Positions 1 to 5,013 of a stretch of 6,120 nt of DNA are shown one piece after another. The notes below the pieces were generated by a model. It was not told where the DNA came from. It saw only the letters and a program-made list of their open reading frames with translations, and searched no databases. Position numbers and translations under genes: made by a program. The first letter of the stretch is position 1, and each line of letters opens with the position of its first letter. The stretch is from Bacillota bacterium (GTDB taxonomy: Bacteria; Bacillota; Clostridia; Lachnospirales; Lachnospiraceae): contig JAEWWQ010000106.1 in the NCBI GenBank assembly GCA_023458855.1, forward strand, positions 1 to 6,120, written 5' to 3'.

Positions 1-223
1 CACTGCTTCTCGAATATAATTGGTAAACCACAAGCGACTATCAATTATATATAAAACGTATGCATATGATGATACTCTAGCAGTATATTAATCATGAAGA
101 TTTAGAAATATAAATAAACCGATGTAGTAGTTCCACAATAGGGTTACCTCCTTAAAATTATCACAACACTACTCTACCCTTAACTTAATATTTCAATTAA
201 ATCTTATACTACTTTGAAAGACC
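1..223. other. AT-rich stretch without a convincing gene
   Basis: No open reading frame of useful length with a good start is present here. Two inverted repeats are visible: a perfect 9-bp pair at 14-22 and 42-50 (ATATAATTG / CAATTATAT, 19-nt loop), and a nested pair at 66-95 (ATGAT/ATCAT around ATACT/AGTAT). A strong AAGGAGG motif lies on the minus strand at 153-147, but the frames after it (TTG at 138, GTG at 136) close after only 16 and 14 codons. The ten bases AGTTCCACAA at 129-138 exactly match one half of the palindrome inside parB2 (2298-2307). The role is unknown; the stretch may lead into a gene outside the window. Confidence 0.5.
88..138 (-). CDS. possible 16-residue hydrophobic peptide (very tentative)
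   Basis: A TTG codon at 138-136 lies 8 nt after a strong minus-strand Shine-Dalgarno sequence (AAGGAGG, 153-147). It reads MWNYYIGLFIFLNLHD and then stops with TAA at 90-88. The peptide is rich in aromatic and aliphatic residues and could sit in a membrane, like leader peptides or type I toxins, but no family is recognised. A competing GTG start at 136-134 in another frame gives a 14-codon ORF. The main support is the quality of the ribosome binding site just after the operon terminator; no clear promoter was found between them. It may equally be a chance ORF. Confidence 0.15.
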   Translation of the reverse strand: MWNYYIGLFIFLNLHD

Positions 224-290
224 AAAAAGAAAGGCTTCCAGCAATCGGCAATAATAACCGAAAGTATGGAAACCATTGATTGTAAGCCTT
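224..290 (-). terminator. branched hairpin with U-tract at the end of the par-rep operon
   Basis: On the minus strand AAGGCTT (290-284) pairs with AAGCCTT (237-231) and is followed by TCTTTTT (230-224), a Rho-independent terminator arrangement 30 nt after the stop of the membrane protein gene. The loop is itself structured. CAATC/GATTG (plus-strand 242-246 and 278-282) forms a second helix. It encloses a small ATGG-AAA-CCAT hairpin (266-276) and a weak CGG/CCG hairpin (246-260), so the fold is a three-way junction rather than a simple stem-loop. Termination is the most economical role; the extra structure could also mark a small RNA or a DNA-level signal. Confidence 0.6.
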
Positions 291-320
291 ACCTGGCTTA
301 TTATTTGTCTTTGCGTGATA

Positions 321-791
321 TCAAAACAACACTCTCAACCTCTCAACGTGCCATGAAATAAACTCCATTATAGCAGTCACTCCACAGCAAATTGCCATTA
401 TTGTGTACATTCTTACTTCTGAATCATATCCTATGATAGCAGGACCTAGAAGTGAAGCTACTACGCACATGAATACTCCGTAGATGATACGCACAACTAT
501 AAAACGATGCTGCAGAATTACAGATACTACAATAATAGCAACTATAGCAAATATATAAACTACTGCTGGCCATCCATTCTTATATGTGAGCATATAAAAC
601 AATAATCCAAGTATTCCCGAGCTCAGAATATCTAACCTTGTAAGTAATAACATTATCCCAGACAAAAGACCAGTTACAATACCTGCACCTAATCCAAGGC
701 CCATTCCTACTGCCTCACCTGATACATTCGTACCGGTAGAACTAGGTTTATCATAATAAAAGGATTCTTCGTATTCATCTAACATAGACAT
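321..791 (-). CDS. small multi-pass membrane protein of the par-rep operon, unknown function
   Basis: This 156-residue protein has a polar, acidic N-terminus of about 26 residues (MSMLDEYEESFYYDKPSSTG...), followed by roughly five hydrophobic segments: about 27-50 (glycine-rich), 53-70, 74-93, 99-121 and 127-146. It has no cleavable signal peptide and no motif I recognise. The first ATG (791-789) is preferred because a GAGG motif lies 8 nt upstream; a second ATG two codons later would be too far away. It starts 24 nt after the rep stop and is followed by a terminator, so it is almost certainly the last gene of the replication-partition operon. Its context suggests a plasmid or element maintenance role (for example membrane association, exclusion or conjugation), but that is inference only. 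Confidence 0.75.
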   Translation of the reverse strand: MSMLDEYEESFYYDKPSSTGTNVSGEAVGMGLGLGAGIVTGLLSGIMLLLTRLDILSSGILGLLFYMLTYKNGWPAVVYIFAIVAIIVVSVILQHRFIVVRIIYGVFMCVVASLLGPAIIGYDSEVRMYTIMAICCGVTAIMEFISWHVERLRVLF

Positions 792-815
792 AGCGTTTAC
801 CTCTTCTTTCTTGTT

Positions 816-1772
816 CTACTTTACTACATACTGCGGCCAATCATGATTTACCTCAGCCTGATAATATCCGTTAATAGTACTTGGTGCGTTAAACAAAGTT
901 GCCATCATATATTTTTTAATATTATGTATCTTGGTAGTCGTTCGTTTCATACTGTCTATTGCATATTGGATATGAGAGCTATCCAATTTCATGAATTTGC
1001 TTTTCACTAAAGCTGCAGGATATTTATTTGACGAAACTATGATAGTATCATTATCACACAAAAGTGTTTCCAAAATCAAATCATAAATTCCATCAAGCAA
1101 TTCACAATCAAATGGATTTCTCTCTTTTAGAATTTCCAGTGATATTTTTTCTCGTATATATTCTGAATATGCTTCCACATCGGATCCTATCCCATCATTT
1201 ACTGATAAGATATGATTAGATTCGATATTACTCAAATCAGTATTATTTATATTATTCTTATTAGTGTGTAATTTTTTCACATCTAGACATGTAATTTCTT
1301 CACTTCTAGATGTGTCGTTTTTACACTTCAAGACATGTAAATTATTCACTTCTGAAACAGCCGTTTTTTCTTTAGAAGTGTAATTTTTACACTTCTGAAC
1401 TTCTCCCAGCACAAACTGTTTTACATAAATGATAGTTGGTTTTCCTTGTCCCTGTCTCTTTTTTTCGATAAGTCCTATACCAGCTTCTCCATCCAATTCT
1501 TTCATTATAGTGATTGCTTTCTTGTTACTACAACCGATCAATTCCATAATATCTTCCAATGAGAAATATATATACGCCCTCCCTTCTCCGTCCAACCACT
1601 GATTTTTCAACGATAATGACATTCTATCTAACATCAATCCATACAAAACTTTTGATTCTACTGATATTGATTTATAATGATCATCTATGAACAATAGCTT
1701 TGGAATTTTATAAAACGAATACTGATCTGCTTCCTTTCCATAGAAATAGGAAAGCGTAACTCTGTCTTCCAT
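816..1772 (-). CDS. repA: replication initiator protein, RepA_N family with DUF6017-like C-terminus
   Basis: This 318-residue protein should bind the origin and start replication of the element. Residues about 18-120 match the RepA_N domain: FYKIPKLLF, then SVESKVLYGLMLDRMSLS, and a winged-helix segment at about 69-93 (YFSLEDIMELIGCSNKKAI). A basic turn, GLIEKKRQGQGKPTIIYVKQF (split around residue 110), closes the domain. Residues about 126-171 are a polar, low-complexity linker whose DNA is made of 23-bp iterons. Residues about 200-318 resemble the clostridial DUF6017 domain, including KYPAALVKSKFMKLDSSHI, TTKIHNIKKYMMATLFNAP and the terminal NHDWPQ. The ATG at 1772-1770 has AAAGGAG 6 nt upstream. 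The gene follows parB2 by 57 nt, a gap holding a sixth iteron-like copy. Family assignment is strong; the gene name is generic. Confidence 0.92.
   Translation of the reverse strand: MEDRVTLSYFYGKEADQYSFYKIPKLLFIDDHYKSISVESKVLYGLMLDRMSLSLKNQWLDGEGRAYIYFSLEDIMELIGCSNKKAITIMKELDGEAGIGLIEKKRQGQGKPTIIYVKQFVLGEVQKCKNYTSKEKTAVSEVNNLHVLKCKNDTSRSEEITCLDVKKLHTNKNNINNTDLSNIESNHILSVNDGIGSDVEAYSEYIREKISLEILKERNPFDCELLDGIYDLILETLLCDNDTIIVSSNKYPAALVKSKFMKLDSSHIQYAIDSMKRTTTKIHNIKKYMMATLFNAPSTINGYYQAEVNHDWPQYVVK
1262..1396. repeat. 23-bp iteron array inside rep, probable replication origin
   Basis: Four 23-bp units lie head to tail at 1262-1284, 1285-1307, 1308-1330 and 1331-1353. A fifth is at 1374-1396 after 20 degenerate bases. 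Units 2 to 5 begin AGA and end CACTTC(T/A), with a T-rich centre; unit 1 is the most divergent. Each unit is an imperfect palindrome. The fifth is perfect, with arms AGAAGTGTAA and TTACACTTCT separated by 3 nt. Because 23 is not a multiple of three, the encoded peptide repeats only partly (KCKN-TS twice, 22 codons apart). In RepA_N replicons the initiator binds repeats in the middle of its own gene, so this is most likely the origin. The repeats are seen directly; origin function is inferred. Confidence 0.85.
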
Positions 1773-1782
1773 GTGATACTCC

Positions 1783-1816
1783 TTTCTGATTTCAGAAATG
1801 TATTTTTTACAGTTCT
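1783..1816 (-). promoter_or_regulatory. iteron-like operator and palindrome upstream of rep
   Basis: In the 57-nt gap between parB2 and rep, bases 1794-1816 form a sixth 23-bp iteron-like unit. It differs from the perfect unit at 1374-1396 at only a few positions. Overlapping it, 1783-1798 is a perfect palindrome with 7-bp arms TTTCTGA / TCAGAAA around 2 nt, and this reaches into the rep Shine-Dalgarno sequence (AAAGGAG, 1785-1779). No convincing promoter hexamers are visible in the gap. The likeliest reading is autoregulation: Rep bound here would limit read-through transcription or translation of its own gene. Confidence 0.6.
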
Positions 1817-1829
1817 GATTACCCTTCCC

Positions 1830-2750
1830 TTATTCTTGTTCCTGGTCCTGACTCCACTTTTCTAATAACTGAATTATCACATCTTCTCTTTGCTTTGCAG
1901 AAAAATGTGATGGAAAATACTTATCTAGTTTCTTCTCTGATAGCAAAACTTTTGCTGATTCAGACTTTGTTGGCAGTGCACCATTTAATATAGAAATAAT
2001 CATGTGCTGATTTGCTTTTACTAAATTCGGATGTTCCTTTAATGCAGTAACCTGTAACGGTTTTAAAAATCCATTATCTTTCAAATATTCATATACCCAT
2101 TTTTGTACTTGTTCATCGAAGTAAGATATATCAACCGCCATTGCTAATGTTATTTTCTTTTCATCTGTAATACTGAGCAATTCCGGAACCAATTCAGTAA
2201 GTCTTATATATTTGGTTACCTGTCTTCCAGTCATACCTGATTCATTACCAATTACTTCTCTAGTTTTTCTTTCATCAGCACTCTTCTTGTGGAACTCAGT
2301 TCCACAAGTCAAATCTGATCTACTTCCCTGTCGTCTCATTGCATCCATCTTCATTTTCAAAGACCATGCTCTTTCACTTGGAAGAATCTCTTCTCGTTGG
2401 ATATTTGCATCCACCATTTTTATTATGGCTTCATCATCTGACATTTCTATTACAATCGCCGGAATCTTATCTAATCCCGCTATACCAGCTGCATGTAATC
2501 TTCTATGACCTGATATCATTTCATAATTACCTGTCTGATCAGGTCTTACAATTACTGGATTCAAGACTCCATTTTCTCTGATACTCTCAACCAAAGTTTC
2601 CATCTTATCATCATTTATAACCTTGAATGGATGATTTGGAAATGTATGTATTCTACTTATATCTATTTCCTGTGTACCTGCGATTTCTGGTACTCCTAAT
2701 AATTCATCTACTGACTGCAATTTGATTTTTCCTGATACTCTACCTGCCAT
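1830..2750 (-). CDS. parB: ParB-family partition protein, second copy
   Basis: This 306-residue DNA-binding protein should load on a centromere-like site and stimulate the neighbouring ParA ATPase to segregate the element. The ParB N-terminal (Srx/ParB-like) domain spans about residues 28-122, with NHPFKV at 39-44, LNPVIVRP at 63-70, the nucleotide-site motif GHRR at 81-84 and NIQRE at 116-120. A helix-turn-helix follows at about 163-183 (REVIGNESGMTGRQVTKYIR). The C-terminus ends in a YFPSHFSAKQREDVIIQLLEKW block shared with the first ParB copy. The ATG has AAGGAGG (2766-2760) 9 nt upstream, within the parA 3' end, and lies 1 nt after the parA stop, so the two are probably translationally coupled. 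It carries a perfect palindrome at 2286-2308 in the linker before the helix-turn-helix. Confidence 0.92.
   Translation of the reverse strand: MAGRVSGKIKLQSVDELLGVPEIAGTQEIDISRIHTFPNHPFKVINDDKMETLVESIRENGVLNPVIVRPDQTGNYEMISGHRRLHAAGIAGLDKIPAIVIEMSDDEAIIKMVDANIQREEILPSERAWSLKMKMDAMRRQGSRSDLTCGTEFHKKSADERKTREVIGNESGMTGRQVTKYIRLTELVPELLSITDEKKITLAMAVDISYFDEQVQKWVYEYLKDNGFLKPLQVTALKEHPNLVKANQHMIISILNGALPTKSESAKVLLSEKKLDKYFPSHFSAKQREDVIIQLLEKWSQDQEQE
2286..2308. repeat. perfect 11-bp inverted repeat inside parB2, possible parS-like site
   Basis: CTTGTGGAACT (2286-2296) and AGTTCCACAAG (2298-2308) are exact reverse complements around one central base. The site falls in codons for the poorly conserved linker (about residues 148-155, LTCGTEFH), where the two ParB paralogues do not align well. 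The coding constraint is therefore weak and a DNA site can be accommodated. Its size and symmetry resemble ParB-type binding sites, though the sequence is not the canonical chromosomal parS. A half copy (AGTTCCACAA) occurs at 129-138. Function is inferred. Confidence 0.4.
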
Positions 2751-2751
2751 A

Positions 2752-3537
2752 TTATTGTGCCTCCTTCAATACTTCTTTTGTTAATGCCATATATGCAAAT
2801 GCTGCTTTCCCTTTTGGATCATATGAATAAATGCTACTACCTTCCACACTTACTTCAGAAGCTCTTACTGACATAGGAATTTCTGTTGAAAACACTTTGA
2901 TATTTGCTGAATAGGTATCATATACCATCAGAGAGATGTCCCTGGCATAATTTGTTCGATTATCTACCATAGTTAGAAGAATACCCTCAATCTGTAGTTT
3001 AGGATTAAGCTGTTTCTTTACTCTACTGATTGTTTTAATTAACTGCTGTAATCCTTTTACTGGTAAATATGCTGCCTGTACTGGAATCAACACGGAATCT
3101 GCACAAGCTAGTGCATTAATTGTCATCATTCCAAGCGATGGCATGCAGTCAATTATTATATAGTCATAGAATTGCTTTATCTGCTCTACAATTGCTTTCA
3201 AAATTAGTTCCCTACTCATTACGTTTACCAAAGATACTTCGATTGCTGATAATTCTATATTTGCAGGTATCAAATCTACACCTTCCTTATGATGTAGAAT
3301 TGTTTTATCAACTTTTAACTGCTCATCGTTTACAATATTCATCATCATGGTTGCTAATGAAAATTCTAATTCATCTGGTTCCTGGTATCCTAAACTGATT
3401 GTTAAACTTCCCTGTGGATCTGCATCAATAAGCAATACTTTCTTTCCTGTCTGCGCTAAACCAATTCCTAAATTTACACAAGACACGGTTTTTCCGACTC
3501 CACCTTTTTGATTTGATGTTGCAATTACCTTACACAT
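2752..3537 (-). CDS. parA: ParA-type partition ATPase
   Basis: This Walker-type ATPase forms ATP-dependent patterns on the nucleoid and moves ParB-bound DNA. Visible motifs, numbered from the start used here (261 residues), are the deviant Walker A KGGVGKT at about 11-17 with the signature lysine, the switch I motif DADPQG at about 38-43, and Walker B IIIDCMPSLG at about 127-136. The N-terminus begins directly with the ATPase fold and has no helix-turn-helix. It is therefore the short, Soj/type Ib-like or ICE-like form rather than P1-type ParA. An ATG two codons upstream (3543-3541) lies only 2 nt after AGGAGG, whereas the ATG at 3537-3535 is 8 nt away, so I chose the latter. It sits between two parB genes; the parB1 stop codon touches its ribosome binding site. 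Confidence 0.93.
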   Translation of the reverse strand: MCKVIATSNQKGGVGKTVSCVNLGIGLAQTGKKVLLIDADPQGSLTISLGYQEPDELEFSLATMMMNIVNDEQLKVDKTILHHKEGVDLIPANIELSAIEVSLVNVMSRELILKAIVEQIKQFYDYIIIDCMPSLGMMTINALACADSVLIPVQAAYLPVKGLQQLIKTISRVKKQLNPKLQIEGILLTMVDNRTNYARDISLMVYDTYSANIKVFSTEIPMSVRASEVSVEGSSIYSYDPKGKAAFAYMALTKEVLKEAQ

Positions 3538-3545
3538 AGTCATGT

Positions 3546-3551
3546 CCTCCT
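3546..3551 (-). promoter_or_regulatory. ribosome binding site deciding the parA start
   Basis: On the minus strand AGGAGG immediately overlaps the parB1 stop codon (TAG, 3552-3550). The first ATG is 2 nt downstream, too close for normal initiation; the second (3537-3535) is 8 nt away. The shorter ParA, beginning MCKVIATSNQKGG, is therefore preferred. The overlap implies coupled translation of parB1 and parA. Confidence 0.75.
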
Positions 3552-4422
3552 ATTTTTCCCAATTGTTTTTCATCCATAGTTTCAATATTTCTAATATTTC
3601 TCTTTTCATCTGCTCTGCTGAATAACTAGATGGAAAGAATCTGTATAGCTGTTCATTTTTAAATACCACTCGATCTATTTCTTTCTGCTTTATTTCACTA
3701 AGAATATCCTGCATTCCTTCAAATGTTAGCGTACCTTCTGTACTCATTTTTCTCATTCTCTGTGCCTGTGATAAAGATGGTGTACATTGCGCATAATCCA
3801 TAGCTTCAAGTATCTTTTCCTGTTCTTTTTTTTTCAAATACGATAATTGAACCGCAGGCGTAAAACCCATCGTACCATCATCCACTTTTTCTAGTATCTC
3901 TGGTATCAGATCAGTCATCTTGATATATCTTTGTACCTGTTTTGGACTATCTCCAGATTCCTTACCAATAATGTCTATACTCTTTTTTCCAAAATGGTGG
4001 TCAATCTGGCCACATTTTCTCCTTCCTGTTTTTCTTTTGATTACGTCATACTTCATTTTGTAAGCAAATGCTTTTTCACTTGGAGTAATCCGATCTCTTT
4101 GCAAATTAGAATCAATCATAGAAATAACTGCTTCATCATCTTTAAGTGCTCTGATAATTACTGGTACTTTTCGATATCCTAATTGTTCCGCAGCATATCT
4201 CCGTCTGTGTCCAGAAATAATCTCGTACACTCCTTCTGGTCTAGGTCTTACAATCAAAGGATTTAAAATACCAAAACTTTTGATACTGTCTTGTAGCTCA
4301 ATCATCTGACTATCAGCCTGAACCTTAAATGGATGGTTTTCAAAAGTTCTTAAACGTTCCAATTCCATTTCAATTACTTTTTCGTCTGCATCACATACTT
4401 CTGTTTTTTCTGCAACAGCCAT
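3550..4422 (-). CDS. parB: ParB-family partition protein, first copy
   Basis: This protein is 290 residues from the start chosen here. Motifs in order are NHPFKV (29-34), LNPLIVRP (53-60), GHRR (71-74) in the ParB nucleotide-binding domain, NLQRD (106-110), a helix-turn-helix at about 146-169 (KKSIDIIGKESGDSPKQVQR) and a C-terminal block RFFPSSYSAEQMKREILEIL. These align collinearly with the second ParB of the operon, so the two are paralogues. An ATG 12 codons upstream (4458-4456) has no Shine-Dalgarno sequence and lies inside a hairpin arm. The ATG at 4422-4420 follows AAAGGAAGGA (4435-4426), so it is used. As the first gene of the operon it may act as DNA-binding partner of ParA, as operon regulator, or both. 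Confidence 0.92.
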   Translation of the reverse strand: MAVAEKTEVCDADEKVIEMELERLRTFENHPFKVQADSQMIELQDSIKSFGILNPLIVRPRPEGVYEIISGHRRRYAAEQLGYRKVPVIIRALKDDEAVISMIDSNLQRDRITPSEKAFAYKMKYDVIKRKTGRRKCGQIDHHFGKKSIDIIGKESGDSPKQVQRYIKMTDLIPEILEKVDDGTMGFTPAVQLSYLKKKEQEKILEAMDYAQCTPSLSQAQRMRKMSTEGTLTFEGMQDILSEIKQKEIDRVVFKNEQLYRFFPSSYSAEQMKREILEILKLWMKNNWEK

Positions 4423-4454
4423 TAGTCCTTCCTTTCCCTGAACGAGAAAAAAGC

Positions 4455-4494
4455 CCATCCAGAATAGATAAATTATTTTATCTAATCTGAATGG
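4455..4494 (-). terminator. 40-bp inverted repeat with U-tract just ahead of parB1 (terminator or attenuator/operator)
   Basis: Two 18-nt arms (4455-4472 and 4477-4494) around a TTAT loop are complementary apart from two positions. On the minus strand these are one T-T mismatch and one G-T wobble. The stem can extend by several pairs and runs into GCTTTTTTC (4453-4445), giving a very good Rho-independent terminator on the minus strand. Only about 22 nt separate the U-tract from the parB1 start, and these hold the ribosome binding site but no promoter. The par operon would thus be transcribed through this hairpin, so it may be an attenuator, or a ParB operator/centromere at the DNA level. Confidence 0.65.
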
Positions 4495-4606
4495 ACCTTA
4501 TCCATCAGGCTTGTTACTTCCAAGCAAGAATATTATGCTGTCTTTTCTACTCCAATTATCTCAACTTTACAACCCAAATCACATACTACTTAATAGTTGA
4601 ATCCTA

Positions 4607-4707
4607 TGGGTGCAATTTTCTGAAATACATTGGGTGGCAATTTTTCATTTTGGGTGGCAGTTTATTTCTTTTTCTGTATCATCGGGTGACAAATTGCCAC
4701 CCAAAAT
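4607..4707. repeat. cluster of GGGTGGCAA-type repeats upstream of parB1, candidate centromere
   Basis: Five related sites are visible: GGGTGCAATTTT at 4608-4619 (one G short), TTGGGTGGCAATTTTT at 4630-4645, ATTTTGGGTGGCAGTTT at 4647-4663, GGGTGACAA at 4684-4692, and an inverted copy at 4691-4707 whose reverse complement is ATTTTGGGTGGCAATTT. The last two form a 19-bp near-palindrome (4684-4702). A weaker inverted match (AACCCAAATCAC) lies at 4571-4582. Spacing is irregular: about 21 nt between copies 2 and 3, more elsewhere. Repeats directly upstream of a par operon are typical centromere or operator positions. No other copies were seen in the window. The function is inferred. Confidence 0.6.
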
Positions 4708-4725
4708 CACTCCAAAATACAAAAT

Positions 4726-4757
4726 AACAGCAATGATTTCGATCAATCATTACTGCT
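4726..4757 (-). terminator. terminator after tRNA-Arg
   Basis: On the minus strand AGCAGTAATGATT (4757-4745) pairs with AATCATTGCTGTT (4738-4726) around GATCGA. This gives a 13-bp stem with two G-T wobbles, followed by the U-rich run ATTTTGTATTTTG. It begins 9 nt after the tRNA 3' end, so it is well placed to end the tRNA transcript. Confidence 0.65.
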
Positions 4758-4765
4758 AAAATGAA

Positions 4766-4837
4766 TGTTCCCGACGGGAATCGAACCCATAACTAGTGCT
4801 TAGGAGGCGCTTGTTATATCCATTTAACTACGGGAAC
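4766..4837 (-). tRNA. tRNA-Arg, anticodon CCU
   Basis: This is a complete cloverleaf. The acceptor stem is GTTCCCG (4837-4831) with CGGGAAC (4773-4767), all seven pairs intact, and discriminator A at 4766. The D-arm contains TAAATGGATATA, the anticodon loop is CTCCTAA with anticodon CCT at 4804-4802 (reads AGG), the variable loop is short (AGTT), and the T-arm is ATGGG / TTCGATT / CCCGT. CCA is not encoded. The anticodon stem AGCGC/GCACT has one C-A mismatch at positions 29-41. The 5' 39 nt are nearly duplicated at 5015-5053. A terminator follows directly, and the likely promoter is upstream of the duplicated half. Confidence 0.93.
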
Positions 4838-4944
4838 AAATGCCGATTTTTAAGGCTTTCAAACCTTTTGACCTCGGCGACCATCTCTATGAATCCAATC
4901 ACTTTCGTGATGAATTATCTCTATTTCTTATTTTGACCTTCTTC
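4838..4944 (-). other. structured spacer between the two tRNA-Arg sequences
   Basis: There is no gene here. On the minus strand there is a stable hairpin at about 4915-4890: AATTC-ATCAC, a GAAA tetraloop, GTGAT-T-GGATT, ten pairs with one bulged T. Its flanks carry a direct repeat ATCTCTAT (plus strand 4883-4890 and 4917-4924). Nearer the tRNA, GCCGA/TCGGC enclose an AAGGT-TTGAAA-GCCTT hairpin (about 4878-4842). These lie within the predicted tRNA transcript and may guide its processing. I compared them by eye with common riboswitch cores (glycine, lysine, c-di-AMP) and found no convincing match. Confidence 0.4.
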
Positions 4945-5013
4945 GGTTTCTGGATGGATTCGAACTCCAAACCTTTACCCTTTTTCATTCCTTAGGGTAT
5001 AACCATGGTTGAA

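Larger units (their letters stand above)
4423..4725. other. non-coding control region between the tRNA terminator and parB1
   Basis: About 300 nt hold no supported gene. From right to left they contain the GGGTGGCAA-type repeat cluster (4707-4607), a 6-bp inverted repeat TCAACT/AGTTGA (4561-4566, 4595-4600), a GCTTG/CAAGC hairpin with a 7-nt loop (4509-4525) and the 40-bp palindrome (4494-4455). I looked for a minus-strand promoter for the par operon and saw only weak candidates, such as CATAAT near 4546-4541 without a good -35. An unusual or regulator-dependent promoter is possible. Confidence 0.5.

Noticed and set aside
140..230. Minus-strand promoter with GATAAT near 165-160
   Set aside because: The -10 would lie against the ribosome binding site and no -35 is found at a proper distance.
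1262..1396. CRISPR array, because of regular repeats
   Set aside because: The 23-bp units abut without unique spacers and lie inside a coding gene; they are iterons.
2212..2508. Plus-strand open frame of 98 codons opposite parB2
   Set aside because: It has no ribosome binding site and its composition is that of an antisense shadow; the minus strand encodes a clear ParB.
4491..4727. Plus-strand open frame of 78 codons across the par control region
   Set aside because: It runs through the repeat cluster, part of the 40-bp palindrome and the tRNA terminator, lacks a ribosome binding site, and its protein resembles nothing.
4842..4944. Riboswitch in the tRNA spacer (GCCGAGG and AAAAGG motifs recall the glycine aptamer)
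   Set aside because: The conserved core is incomplete, and no regulated coding gene follows before the tRNA.
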